Shown here: piece after piece, positions 1 through 7,430 of the stretch
Numbering within the stretch: position 1 is the stretch's first letter
Layout: each line of letters opens with the position of its first letter
Assembly: GCA_963677825.2 (NCBI GenBank)
Contig: CAXXEF010000001.1
Span: forward strand, 496,001-560,000
Reading direction: 5' to 3'
DNA from: Sporobacter sp963677825
Lineage (GTDB): Bacteria > Bacillota > Clostridia > Oscillospirales > Oscillospiraceae
DNA length: 64,000 nucleotides
Notes under the pieces: generated by a model
Told to the model about the DNA's origin: nothing
Databases searched by the model: none
Seen by the model: the letters and a program-made list of their open reading frames with translations, nothing else
Program-made: the position numbers and the translations under genes

Positions 1-183
1 GCACAGACCGCAGAGCAGGTCCTTGCGCCTGGTGAGCAGCTAACATATTCGGATACGCTCGACGCTGAGCTGTTCGGGGCCATGTCCGACCAAGCCGCCA
101 AAGTCTGCTGGACCATCACGGGCACCTCGCCCGATTTTACCGTCGAGCCGGACGGCTACACCGTTGATCTACTTGTAAATTAG
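1..183 (+). CDS. C-terminal end of an unidentified protein (5' end outside window)
   Basis: An open frame enters from the left edge and stops with TAG at 181-183, giving 60 residues that end in the hydrophobic sequence TVDLLVN. The residues are mostly polar and aliphatic, with one Trp and one Cys, and fit the end of a beta-rich domain. No family can be assigned from this fragment. A strong hairpin terminator follows 20 bp downstream, which supports this being the true end of a gene and of its transcript. Confidence 0.55.
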   Translation, partial: AQTAEQVLAPGEQLTYSDTLDAELFGAMSDQAAKVCWTITGTSPDFTVEPDGYTVDLLVN

Positions 184-202
184 TCTGTAAACTAAAAATA
201 AA

Positions 203-230
203 AAAGCCTGCCCATTCTTGGGCAGGCTTT
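203..230. terminator. Bidirectional intrinsic terminator
   Basis: AAAGCCTGCCC and GGGCAGGCTTT form an 11-bp stem around the loop ATTCTT, with an A-rich left flank and a T-rich right flank. It lies between two converging genes and can serve both. Confidence 0.85.
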
Positions 231-235
231 CATTC

Positions 236-577
236 TTAACGGAAACCAAGCGGCTGTAGAACATCCTGTACGACCTGAACAAATTGATCCCCCGCGCCCC
301 AATCGAACTTAAACAGCGCGCCTTGCCCGCCGCCGGAGCCGACAGCGTCAACGGCGACAGACGCATCACTTCCGAAAACTGTGACCGTCAAGCTGGCCCG
401 GCTGGAATTGCGCATATAATATTTGTCAAATACAAGCAGATGAAACGATACGCCGTTCGCTTCTCGCCGGATGTGCTCCACAAGATTGACACTCATCGCG
501 CTGTTTAATACACCGGCAACAATACTTTCGGCGACAGAGGCTGGATTGCCGCCACCGGACAGAGATATACTTGCCAT
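236..577 (-). CDS. Small conserved protein resembling DUF6054
   Basis: A 113-residue protein with no signal peptide or membrane segment. It has the pattern I associate with the clostridial DUF6054 family: a short N-terminal beta strand, a helical part (VAESIVAGVLNSAMSVNLVE), alternating strands around VSFHLLVFDKYYMR and SLTVTVFG, a Gly-Ser-rich turn (AVGSGGGQGALFKF) and a C-terminal helix. Its function is unknown. The start follows the ribosome site AGGAGG. The gene begins only 8 bp after the amidohydrolase gene, so the two are probably co-transcribed and end at the terminator at 203-230. The family call rests on memory of the fold pattern, not a search. Confidence 0.6.
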   Translation of the reverse strand: MASISLSGGGNPASVAESIVAGVLNSAMSVNLVEHIRREANGVSFHLLVFDKYYMRNSSRASLTVTVFGSDASVAVDAVGSGGGQGALFKFDWGAGDQFVQVVQDVLQPLGFR

Positions 578-585
578 ATTTCCTC

Positions 586-1431
586 CTAAAAACGTTTGAA
601 CCGTTTCTGTATTGCTTCATTGCCGCTTGTTGGATCGATACCGAGGCTGGTCAGCATCTCCAGCTCATCGCGCGTACCGCGGCCCTGCGGTACGCGCCAC
701 GCGCCGCAGTCACTGCCGCAGGCGATCGGCACACCGCGCGCAGACGCGCGCTGAAGCACTGCGTGCTGCGCGTTCTTGATGGCAGTCAGCTTATCATCGG
801 GATAGCGGCCGGCGCCGATGAGGTTCGTGACCGTTACGCACGTCGGTACCCAGACGGCATCCGCGTGCAGAAAGTGCCCGATGACGCTCTCGTCCGGCCA
901 GAAGCCGTGCTCAATGCTGTCGACACCGGCTTCCAGCGCGCGCTTGATGCTGTCCGCACCGTTGACGTGCGCCATCACAGCGTATCCCTCACCGTGTGCG
1001 ATATTGACGGCTTCTTTGACTTCGTCAAACGGGAGCACCTGGCCTGTGATCGTACCGGCGTCAAAATCGAGCATCCCCGTCACGGTGATTTTGATAAAAT
1101 CCGCACCCTCAGCCGTTGCTTCTTCAATCAGCGCACGATACTCTTTGAGATTATCGTAGGACTTACCGTACATGCCGCCGTAGTAACCGGATTTATGCGC
1201 AATAAATACCGCCGTGCGGTACTCGATGCCATACGCCGCCGCGAGCGTCTTCGCATACGCCGATACACCGTATTTATCGCCGCCGTCGCGGTAATAGCCG
1301 ACGCCGGATTTTTGCAGCGTCTCCAGCGTCGAGCGGACGTATTGCTGATCAACACCGTTTTGGTGCCGTGCCATCGCGTCGGCATAGCTCACGCCGTCGG
1401 CAATGATATGCCCATGGCATTCATACAGCAT
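586..1431 (-). CDS. Amidohydrolase-family protein reduced to the catalytic barrel
   Basis: 281 residues of the metal-dependent amidohydrolase superfamily (imidazolonepropionase/prolidase-like branch). The HxH metal pair lies at residues 6-8 (ECHGH), a Lys that could be the carboxylated bridging ligand is in FIKITVTG, later histidines lie in VMAHVNG and SIEHGFWPD, and the final Asp is in ACGSDCGAW. Family members usually carry about 50-60 residues of beta sandwich before HxH and more after the last Asp; here both are nearly absent. The start is supported by GAGGTGAC upstream. It is the middle gene of a minus-strand trio, 24 bp after the isomerase-like gene. The substrate is unknown; hydrolysis of a cyclic amide or a dipeptide-like compound is possible. 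Confidence 0.75.
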   Translation of the reverse strand: MLYECHGHIIADGVSYADAMARHQNGVDQQYVRSTLETLQKSGVGYYRDGGDKYGVSAYAKTLAAAYGIEYRTAVFIAHKSGYYGGMYGKSYDNLKEYRALIEEATAEGADFIKITVTGMLDFDAGTITGQVLPFDEVKEAVNIAHGEGYAVMAHVNGADSIKRALEAGVDSIEHGFWPDESVIGHFLHADAVWVPTCVTVTNLIGAGRYPDDKLTAIKNAQHAVLQRASARGVPIACGSDCGAWRVPQGRGTRDELEMLTSLGIDPTSGNEAIQKRFKRF

Positions 1432-1455
1432 GTGTCACCTCTTTTGTGTGTCTTC

Positions 1456-2226
1456 TTATTGCAAATAACCTTTATCGATCAGCCAATCGACGGACGGACG
1501 TGCTTCGATTGATTCGATCGTGATCGTCGCTTCCGGTGCGCCGGATAAAATAAGATCAAGAATCGCCGCGACGTCCATGTCACCGTCGCCAAGCGGATGA
1601 TGGCGATCCGGCCAGCCGTAATTATTGTGCAGGTGCGCGTGCCCGAGGACAGGCACGACACGCTGTGTCCACTCCATGATATCGAGTCCGTTTTTCGTGA
1701 TGTTCGCGTGTCCGATGTCAAAGCAGAGCTTAAAGCGCGGATCATCGACACCACGTGCGATGTCGATCAGCATGTCCGGCTCGTCTTCAAGCACATTTTC
1801 AATATTGATCGAAAAGTCGTCCGGCTTATCGGCCAGATAAGCACGCCAGAACTCGACGGAACGCTCGACGAAATACTCCTTAAAATACACAAGCGGCACA
1901 TAGCCCGAATGCACGACCATACGACGGATACCGTAGCCGTCGGCAAGCTGAAATGCCTGCGCGTACCGCCGCCGCGCGATATCGAGCACCAGCGGATCGA
2001 TGGCCGACGGGCACAGCTCGTTGAACGGCGCGTGCAGGACAAAGCGGTCGGCATGCCGCATCTTTTCACGAGCAATCGGATCGTATGTGGCAAAGCCCTC
2101 GTCCATGTTCATCGCGGTGCAAAACTCCGCGATTTCAAGGCCGAGTCCAAAGTCTTGCGCCGTTTCCGGGGCATCGGCCGCGACAGTGGATAAGTACAAT
2201 TTAGACCGGTCAATTTTTTCCGGCAT
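1456..2226 (-). CDS. Sugar phosphate isomerase/epimerase-type TIM barrel protein
   Basis: 256 residues of the xylose isomerase-like/AP endonuclease 2 barrel family. Visible metal-site segments are VVHSGYVPL, FSINIENVLEDEP, LCFDIGHANI, GHAHLHNNYGWPDRHHPLG and a terminal ITIES Glu, the usual His/Glu/Asp ligands for divalent metal at successive strand ends. Members isomerise or epimerise sugars or inositols, or cleave related substrates, so the reaction cannot be fixed here. The start follows GAGGTGA by a normal distance. First gene of the minus-strand trio. Its 5' end faces the cobalamin riboswitch region, so the two operons diverge. Confidence 0.8.
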   Translation of the reverse strand: MPEKIDRSKLYLSTVAADAPETAQDFGLGLEIAEFCTAMNMDEGFATYDPIAREKMRHADRFVLHAPFNELCPSAIDPLVLDIARRRYAQAFQLADGYGIRRMVVHSGYVPLVYFKEYFVERSVEFWRAYLADKPDDFSINIENVLEDEPDMLIDIARGVDDPRFKLCFDIGHANITKNGLDIMEWTQRVVPVLGHAHLHNNYGWPDRHHPLGDGDMDVAAILDLILSGAPEATITIESIEARPSVDWLIDKGYLQ

Positions 2227-2289
2227 AATATCACCTCAAAACACGATTACGTTAGCACGATTACCGCCGCTTGTCAATCGGCGGCCGAC

Positions 2290-2318
2290 TTGACAAAAGA
2301 CATTATAAAAAGTAGAAT
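2290..2318 (+). promoter_or_regulatory. Sigma-A type promoter of the cob operon
   Basis: TTGACA (2290-2295), a 17-bp spacer and TAGAAT (2313-2318). The expected start, near 2325, places the cobalamin riboswitch at the very 5' end of the transcript. Confidence 0.8.
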
Positions 2319-2329
2319 AAGCGCATAAA

Positions 2330-2510
2330 AATCCCCTCGATTCGGGAAGCCGGGTGAAATTCCCGCGCGGAGCCGCCGCTGTAACGGTATGAGCCCCCTT
2401 CATGAGGTGTAAGCCTCGGTCACTGTGCTGTCCGCACGGGAAGGCGAAGGTCGGGTGATGACGCCGGAGCCAGAATATCGGTCGATTGGATCACACGATG
2501 CCGGCGGACT
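2330..2510 (+). promoter_or_regulatory. Cobalamin (B12) riboswitch
   Basis: The class core is readable: GGGAAGCCGGGTGAAATTCC, then GCGCGGAGCCGCCGCTGTAA, close to the consensus around P3-P6. The B12-box-like GCCGGAGCCAGAATATCGG follows at about 2463-2481. These elements bind adenosyl- or methylcobalamin and shut off expression when ligand is abundant. The location directly upstream of cobT-cobU-cobS fits. A terminator hairpin follows at 2543-2565, so control is probably by premature termination. The outer boundaries are approximate. Confidence 0.93.
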
Positions 2511-2542
2511 TTTGGCACTGTGCAAACGCGATGTATCTCTAG

Positions 2543-2571
2543 GTCTCTCCGTCTGCCGGAGAGACTATTTT
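2543..2571 (+). terminator. Riboswitch-controlled terminator
   Basis: A 9-bp stem, GTCTCTCCG with CGGAGAGAC, around a 5-base loop, followed by TATTTTATTA. It lies between the riboswitch and cobT, so it is probably the expression platform. Confidence 0.8.
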
Positions 2572-2583
2572 ATTACATAAAAA

Positions 2584-3663
2584 GTGGGAATGCCAATGGA
2601 TATCGCGACACTCAACAACAAAATATCCCCGCCCGACCCTGACGCGGCTGCGCAGGCCAAAGCCCGGTGGGATGCAATCGCCAAGCCGCTCGGCAGTCTC
2701 GGTCTTTTTGAAGAGGCCGTCATAGACATCGCCGGTCTAACCGGCAGCGCGTCTGTCCGGCTGTTGCGCCGCGCCGTCCTGGTGCTGTGCGCGGACAACG
2801 GCGTCGTCTGCGAGGGCATTTCACAGGCCGGCAGTGAGGTCACACTGCTTGTGGCCGAGAACCTGACGAAAAAGCAAACATCTGTGTGCCGCATGGCACA
2901 CGTGGCGGGCGCCGACGTCATCCCTGTCGATATGGGTATGATCTCACGGCTGGACAATGTCCTCCTGCTCGACCGCCACATCGCCGACGGCACGAAAAAC
3001 ATTGCCAAACGTCCGGCGATGACAAAGCGGCAGGCGCTTAAAGCGATTAAACACGGTATCGAACTCGTCGAGAGCTGTAAAAAGGAAGGCTACGACATCA
3101 TCGCCACCGGCGAGATGGGCATCGGCAACACGACGACGTCAAGTGCTGTCGCGTCGGTGCTGCTCGGCAAACCTGTCCGCGATGTTACCGGACGCGGCTC
3201 CGGCCTGACAGACGAAGCACTGGAGCGTAAAATACGCGTTATTGAACAGGCGATCGCCGTCAATAAGCCCGATCCGGACGACGCGCTCGATGTACTGAGG
3301 AAACTCGGCGGCTTTGACATCGCAGGGCTTGCCGGTATTTTCATCGGCGGCGCAATTTACCGCGTGCCGATCATCATCGACGGTATTATCAGCGCCGTGG
3401 CGGCGCTGGTCGCCGCGCGGCTGTGCCCCGGTGCGACCAGCGCGATGCTCGCAAGCCACATGTCCGCCGAGCCGTCCGGCCGGATGCTGCTCGACGCGCT
3501 CGGCAAAAAGCCGATCATCACCGCTGAGATGCATCTCGGCGAGGGTACCGGCGCCGTCGCGATGCTGCCGCTGCTTGATTTGGCACTGGCAGTCTATCAC
3601 GGTTCGTCGTCGTTTGCCGAAATCGGCATGGACGCATACGAATCATACGAAGAGGAAGCGTAA
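2584..3663 (+). CDS. cobT: Nicotinate-nucleotide:dimethylbenzimidazole phosphoribosyltransferase (CobT)
   Basis: 359 residues, the usual CobT length. CobT makes alpha-ribazole phosphate, the activated lower ligand of cobalamin, from a benzimidazole-type base and nicotinate mononucleotide. Family segments include AKPLGSLGLFEE near the N-terminus, VLCADNGVVCEGISQ, ATGEMGIGNTTTSSA and the C-terminal MHLGEGTGAVAMLPLLD with the catalytic-type Glu. It is the first gene after the riboswitch terminator, with cobU starting 3 bp after its stop. The start is uncertain: GTG at 2584, ATG at 2590 and ATG at 2596 are all in frame and none has a strong ribosome site. Confidence 0.95.
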   Translation: MGMPMDIATLNNKISPPDPDAAAQAKARWDAIAKPLGSLGLFEEAVIDIAGLTGSASVRLLRRAVLVLCADNGVVCEGISQAGSEVTLLVAENLTKKQTSVCRMAHVAGADVIPVDMGMISRLDNVLLLDRHIADGTKNIAKRPAMTKRQALKAIKHGIELVESCKKEGYDIIATGEMGIGNTTTSSAVASVLLGKPVRDVTGRGSGLTDEALERKIRVIEQAIAVNKPDPDDALDVLRKLGGFDIAGLAGIFIGGAIYRVPIIIDGIISAVAALVAARLCPGATSAMLASHMSAEPSGRMLLDALGKKPIITAEMHLGEGTGAVAMLPLLDLALAVYHGSSSFAEIGMDAYESYEEEA

Positions 3664-3666
3664 ACG

Positions 3667-4188
3667 ATGCGGACACTGGTGCTCGGCGGTGCGTCGAGCG
3701 GAAAAAGCGAATATGCCGAGTCGGCTGCCGTCGGGCTGGCACTCCCCCGCTACTATATTGCCACGATGATGCCGTTTGACAGCGAGGACGTCGCCCGGAT
3801 CGACCGCCACCGCGCCATGCGCGCGGACAAGGGCTTTATCACCATGGAGCGGTATACGAACCTTGCCGGCCTTGTTTTGCCAAAACGCGGGACGGCCCTG
3901 CTTGAATGCCTTGGCAACCTGTCTGCCAATGAGGTGTTTTCTGACGACGGCGCCGGTGAAGACGCGCTCGGCGCCGTGTTACGCGGCATCGACGCCCTGT
4001 CGGCACAATGCACCGACCTTGTCGTCGTCTCAAATGACGTATTTTGTGACGGCGCGGATTACGACGCCGAAACACGCCGATATATCGACATACTCGCAAA
4101 CGTCAATCATGCGCTCGCCGCGCGGTTTGACAACGTTGTCGAATTGGTGTGCGGTATCCCTATTATGATTAAAGGAGGCGCGGCATGA
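3667..4188 (+). CDS. cobU: Adenosylcobinamide kinase/guanylyltransferase, variant (CobU)
   Basis: 173 residues. CobU phosphorylates adenosylcobinamide and then transfers GMP to it. The P-loop GGASSGKSEYAES is at residues 7-19, YYIATMMPFDSEDVARIDRHRAMR carries the His that accepts GMP in the family, and the C-terminal NHALAARFDNVVELVCGIP is typical. Odd point: where CobU proteins normally read SNEVGxGIVP, this one reads SNDVFCDGADY. That missing segment is present in the separate CobU-like protein at 4955-5314, suggesting divided labour. It overlaps cobS by 4 bp. Confidence 0.88.
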   Translation: MRTLVLGGASSGKSEYAESAAVGLALPRYYIATMMPFDSEDVARIDRHRAMRADKGFITMERYTNLAGLVLPKRGTALLECLGNLSANEVFSDDGAGEDALGAVLRGIDALSAQCTDLVVVSNDVFCDGADYDAETRRYIDILANVNHALAARFDNVVELVCGIPIMIKGGAA

Positions 4189-4958
4189 TACTGCTCCGAT
4201 CGTTTGTGTTCGCGTTTTCGATGTTTTCGAGCCTGCCGGTGCCAACGCTCGAATGGCGCGACGATACGCGCCGTCTGATTCTGGCGATGTTCCCCTTTGT
4301 CGGCGCGGCTGTCGGCGTTTTCATCTGGGGCTGGCTGCTCCTTTCAGAAGCACTCGGTTTCGGCGTACTTTTACGCGCCGCAGGGCTCACGCTTGTCCCC
4401 GTCGCTGTGACAGGCGGTATCCACCTCGACGGCTTTTGCGACACTGTCGACGCGCTCAGCAGCCACGCGGAGCCGGCGCGCAAACGCGAGATCCTCAAGG
4501 ACCCGCACACCGGCGCGTTCGCCGTCATCGGCGTTGTGTGCTATATGATAGCGTATTTCGCGCTGTCGGCCGAGCTGGCCGTCACAACAACAACGCCGAT
4601 CCTGCTCGGGCTGATGTTTGTCGTCAGTCGGTCACTGTCGGGTCTATCAGTACTGACGCTGCCGTCAAGCGCCGGGGACGGCACAGCTGCGACATTCCGT
4701 GCGTCGGCGCTTAAAACGGTGTCGATCGTTATTCTACTTGTTATATTCGCCGCCGCCGCGGTATACCTCTTTATGACGAGCGTGCTGACGGGCGCCGTCA
4801 TGATCGCCTCGGCGCTTGTGTGCGTCTTGTATCTGGCTTTTGTCGCACGACGTCAATTCGGCGGTATGAGCGGCGATTTAGCCGGTTATTTCCTGCAAAT
4901 CAGCGAGCTTGTGATGCTTGCTGCAATCGTGATCGTTAATAAGGTGGTAGCAGCGTGA
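4185..4958 (+). CDS. cobS: Adenosylcobinamide-GDP ribazoletransferase, cobalamin synthase (CobS)
   Basis: 257 residues, a polytopic membrane protein that joins adenosylcobinamide-GDP to alpha-ribazole (or its phosphate). Family hallmarks are FSSLPVPT near the N-terminus, GGIHLDGFCDTVDAL with the acidic residues thought to bind metal, and KREILKDPHTGAFAVIG. Several hydrophobic helices follow. It is translationally coupled to the genes on both sides: ATGA overlap with cobU and GTGA overlap with the CobU-like gene. Confidence 0.93.
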   Translation: MILLRSFVFAFSMFSSLPVPTLEWRDDTRRLILAMFPFVGAAVGVFIWGWLLLSEALGFGVLLRAAGLTLVPVAVTGGIHLDGFCDTVDALSSHAEPARKREILKDPHTGAFAVIGVVCYMIAYFALSAELAVTTTTPILLGLMFVVSRSLSGLSVLTLPSSAGDGTAATFRASALKTVSIVILLVIFAAAAVYLFMTSVLTGAVMIASALVCVLYLAFVARRQFGGMSGDLAGYFLQISELVMLAAIVIVNKVVAA

Positions 4959-5314
4959 TATTAATTATCGGCGGACTGGCTTCCGGTAAACGGCAGTTTG
5001 TTCAAACACAATACAACATCCCGGGCGGCGACATCGCCGACGGCGTACTCGACGACCGGCCCGTCATCTATAACCTGCAGGACCTGATTGCCGCGCAGAT
5101 TCAACGCGGACTTCAGGCAGACGCGTTGATCCCGCTGCTTTTGGAAAAACAAATCGTTATCTGCAACGAAGTCGGCAGCGGTATCGTACCGGTCGATAAG
5201 ACGGAGCGCGCGGTACGCGAGGCGACCGGCCGCGTCTGCACGGCGCTGGCGGCCGAGGCGGAAAAAGTCGTTCGGCTTTACTGCGGCGTTCCGACGGTTA
5301 TCAAGGAGCAATAA
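4955..5314 (+). CDS. Short CobU-like protein
   Basis: 119 residues with both ends of a CobU fold but a shortened middle. The P-loop-like IIGGLASGKRQF lies at the N-terminus, CNEVGSGIVPVDKTERAVRE carries the segment lost from the full-length CobU upstream, and VRLYCGVPTVIKE is the CobU-type end. It lacks the RIxxHxxxR segment with the GMP-accepting His and has Arg where the P-loop Ser/Thr usually follows Lys. It starts with GTG inside the cobS stop. It may supply half of the CobU activity, act as a partner or regulator, or be a decaying duplicate; the intact frame and coupling argue for function. Confidence 0.75.
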   Translation: MILIIGGLASGKRQFVQTQYNIPGGDIADGVLDDRPVIYNLQDLIAAQIQRGLQADALIPLLLEKQIVICNEVGSGIVPVDKTERAVREATGRVCTALAAEAEKVVRLYCGVPTVIKEQ

Positions 5315-5923
5315 ATGAACATTATACTCATGCGTCACGGCCAGACGCAGGGCAATATCGAGCGCCGCTACTGCGGCAGTACGGACGATCCGCTGTGCCA
5401 GGACGGGATCGCACACGCGCACGCGTCCGGCCGTGACGAAACAATAACGCGTGTTTTTGTCAGTCCAATGCGCCGAGCCGTCGAGACAGCCGCCATCAAA
5501 TTCCCCAACGCCGAGCACACGATCATACACGATCTGCGCGAGATGGCATTCGGAGATTTTGAAAATAAAAACGCCGACGAATTGGCGCACGACGACGCCT
5601 ACCGCGCGTGGGTCGACAGTAACTGCGAGGATCGGTGCCCAAACGGCGAGAAGCTTTCCGAATTCGACGCGCGCGTTTGCCGGGCGTTCGACACACTTGT
5701 CCGTGAACGCATCGCTGCCGGAGACGAGCGTATCGTCGTCGTCGCCCACGGTGGCACAATCTCGGCGATACTGGGCCGGTTTTCAGGCGACTCGAGCCGA
5801 AAATTCTATGAGTGGTACGTCGGCAACTGCGGCGGCTTCCGCGTGCGTGTCGACGCGCAAACGTGGCAGGACGCCCCCCTATTCACCGATTTCGCGGTAT
5901 TCGACGTCATCGGCAACAGTTGA
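5315..5923 (+). CDS. cobC: Histidine phosphatase, probable alpha-ribazole phosphatase (CobC)
   Basis: 202 residues of the phosphoglycerate mutase-like histidine phosphatase family. The phosphohistidine motif LMRHGQTQGN is at residues 5-14, VSPMRRAVETA is the second Arg site, and VVVAHGGTISAIL holds the second catalytic His. Position inside the cob operon, directly after the CobU-like gene, points to dephosphorylation of alpha-ribazole phosphate or cobalamin phosphate. The start codon immediately follows the upstream TAA. The fold assignment is firm; the substrate is inferred from context. Confidence 0.88.
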   Translation: MNIILMRHGQTQGNIERRYCGSTDDPLCQDGIAHAHASGRDETITRVFVSPMRRAVETAAIKFPNAEHTIIHDLREMAFGDFENKNADELAHDDAYRAWVDSNCEDRCPNGEKLSEFDARVCRAFDTLVRERIAAGDERIVVVAHGGTISAILGRFSGDSSRKFYEWYVGNCGGFRVRVDAQTWQDAPLFTDFAVFDVIGNS

Positions 5924-5937
5924 TAAAGGAGATCCCA

Positions 5938-6465
5938 ATGGCAGATGGACTCATCCACGTCTATTACGGTTACGGCAAGGGTAAAACAACCGCGGCGTTC
6001 GGCCTGGCTTTGCGCGCGGCTGGCAGCGGTAAAAAGGTCGTCATCGTGCAATTTCTTAAAAACACGAACACGAGCGAGCTCAAATCGCTCGAGAAGATCG
6101 AGAACATCACGCTGCTGCGCGGAACGGCCGCCAACGGCTTTATCCGCAATATGTCAGCCGATCAGGTCAATGAGACTAAAGTGATACAAAATGAGAATTT
6201 GCGGCACGCGCTCGATCTCGTTGAGCGCGGTGCGTGCGATCTTTTAATCCTTGATGAAGCGCTCGATGCGTATCAACTCGGTTTGCTCAACGCCGAGATG
6301 TTTCCGACGATTGTGTACAGCAAACCGCCGGCGTTGGAGCTTGTCATTACAGGGCATAAGCCGGATGCACAGATTATTGAGGCGGCCGATTATGTAACGG
6401 AAATGAAAAAGATCAAGCACCCGTATGATAGAGGCATTAAAGGCCGTAAAGGTATCGAGTTTTAG
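5938..6465 (+). CDS. cobO: Corrinoid adenosyltransferase (CobO/BtuR family)
   Basis: 175 residues from ATG 5938, which has AAGGAG 6 bp upstream. This enzyme transfers the adenosyl group of ATP to cob(I)alamin or cobinamide. The family's modified P-loop is seen in HVYYGYGKGKTTAAFG, and LLILDEALDAYQLGLL, VITGHKP and YVTEMKKIKHPYDRGIKGRKGIEF are classic BtuR/CobO segments. It is the last gene of the riboswitch operon. I see no terminator after it, so some transcription may continue into the lar operon. Confidence 0.95.
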   Translation: MADGLIHVYYGYGKGKTTAAFGLALRAAGSGKKVVIVQFLKNTNTSELKSLEKIENITLLRGTAANGFIRNMSADQVNETKVIQNENLRHALDLVERGACDLLILDEALDAYQLGLLNAEMFPTIVYSKPPALELVITGHKPDAQIIEAADYVTEMKKIKHPYDRGIKGRKGIEF

Positions 6466-6489
6466 CCGCTTCACACACCATGGTATAAA

Positions 6490-6518
6490 TTGACGGTTCA
6501 AATCCTTTGTGTTAAAAT
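6490..6518 (+). promoter_or_regulatory. Promoter of the lar operon
   Basis: TTGACG (6490-6495), a 17-bp spacer and TAAAAT (6513-6518). Start is expected near 6525, giving a leader of about 150 nt before larE. Confidence 0.75.
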
Positions 6519-6540
6519 ATAGAAAACAAAACGAAGGATT
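6501..6540. promoter_or_regulatory. Operator-like inverted repeat around the lar promoter -10
   Basis: AATCCTTTGT (6501-6510) and ACGAAGGATT (6531-6540) are inverted copies with one mismatch (T/G), separated by 20 bp. The left arm sits between -35 and -10 and the right arm just past the predicted start. That geometry suits a dimeric or looping repressor. It does not match the NikR consensus. Confidence 0.45.
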
Positions 6541-6547
6541 CGATTAT

Positions 6548-6638
6548 AATGACAATACTTCATCGTGCTCATTAACCGGACGGGCCGCCTAACGCGGCTT
6601 CGTTCGGGTTATCTTTATGTACTGGAAGAATTGTCATT
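6548..6638 (+). ncRNA. Structured leader RNA upstream of larE, candidate cis-regulatory element
   Basis: The leader can fold into a long two-part hairpin. The outer stem pairs 6548-6561 with 6625-6638 (13 of 14 positions; ends AATGACAAT / ATTGTCATT). The inner stem pairs 6574-6588 with 6594-6610 in three blocks (AACC/GGTT, GGACG/CGTTC, GCCGC/GCGGC) with small bulges and the loop CTAAC. No long U run follows, so it is not a plain terminator. CCTA in the apical region (6588-6591) is complementary to TAGG of the larE ribosome site (6663-6666), which could allow translational control. I do not recognise it as a known riboswitch class. Confidence 0.5.
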
Positions 6639-6673
6639 CCCGAGGCCAATCATCACGCGAGCTAGGAGACATT

Positions 6674-7429
6674 ATGGAACTTAAAACTTTTTTTGAAGAA
6701 ACGCCTAAATTTGCCGTCGCCTTTTCCGGCGGTGTCGATTCTTCCTATCTTCTTTATGCGGCAAAAACGTTTGGATGCCAGATTAAGGCCTATATGATCC
6801 AATCGCCGCTTCAACCGCAGTTTGAAGTCGACGACGCAATGAAAATGGCGTATATGCTGGACGTGCCGCTGGCGACAGATACGATCGACATACTTGATAT
6901 CGACGATGTTACGGCTAACCCTGCCGACCGATGCTACCACTGTAAATCCGCCGTGTTTCGCCGGATTCGCGATCTTGCCAGCGCCGACGGCTACGGCATC
7001 ATTTGCGACGGTACCAACGCGTCGGACGACGCGTCTGAACGCGCGGGTATGCGCGCACTGGAAGAACTGGGCATCCGCTCTCCCCTGCGCGATGCCGGCC
7101 TGACGAAAAAGCAAGTTCGTCATCTGTCGCGCGAGGCGGGGCTGTTTACGCACGACAAACCATCGTACGCGTGCCTGGCAACGCGCATCCAGACAGGTAC
7201 ACAAATTACGCAGCCGCTTCTGGAAAAGATTGACGCGGCGGAAAACGCGCTGCGTACGCTGGGCTTTACGAATTTCCGCATCCGCCTGCTCGGCGACGCG
7301 GCCAAAATTCAGCTGCCGGATGCGCAAATCCGCACAGCCGGTGATAAGCGCAGAAAAATCAAAGAGGTGCTTGCCCCCTACTTTTCCGACATACTGCTTG
7401 ATCTGAAGCCACGTAAATCGGAGGACTGA
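6674..7429 (+). CDS. larE: ATP-dependent sacrificial sulfur transferase (LarE)
   Basis: 251 residues from ATG 6674, with AGGAG at 6664-6668. LarE is a PP-loop ATPase that converts the two carboxyl groups of the pyridinium precursor to thiocarboxylates during synthesis of the nickel-pincer nucleotide, the cofactor of lactate racemase LarA. The PP-loop FSGGVDSSYLLYAA is at about residues 17-30, and DRCYHCKSAVF and ICDGTNASDDASERAGMRAL are family segments, followed by SYACLATRI. In the sacrificial class a Cys donates the sulfur; the Cys in SYACLATRI is the likely one. First gene of larE-larB-larC. Confidence 0.93.
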   Translation: MELKTFFEETPKFAVAFSGGVDSSYLLYAAKTFGCQIKAYMIQSPLQPQFEVDDAMKMAYMLDVPLATDTIDILDIDDVTANPADRCYHCKSAVFRRIRDLASADGYGIICDGTNASDDASERAGMRALEELGIRSPLRDAGLTKKQVRHLSREAGLFTHDKPSYACLATRIQTGTQITQPLLEKIDAAENALRTLGFTNFRIRLLGDAAKIQLPDAQIRTAGDKRRKIKEVLAPYFSDILLDLKPRKSED

Positions 7430-7430
7430 T

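Noticed and set aside
571..1512. Long plus-strand frame of 313 codons opposite the amidohydrolase
   Set aside because: It mirrors the minus-strand gene, which has clear motifs and ribosome sites; the plus frame has neither.
6548..6638. NiCo riboswitch for the lar leader
   Set aside because: The folded leader is a long two-part hairpin, not the four-way junction with conserved G-rich loops of that class.
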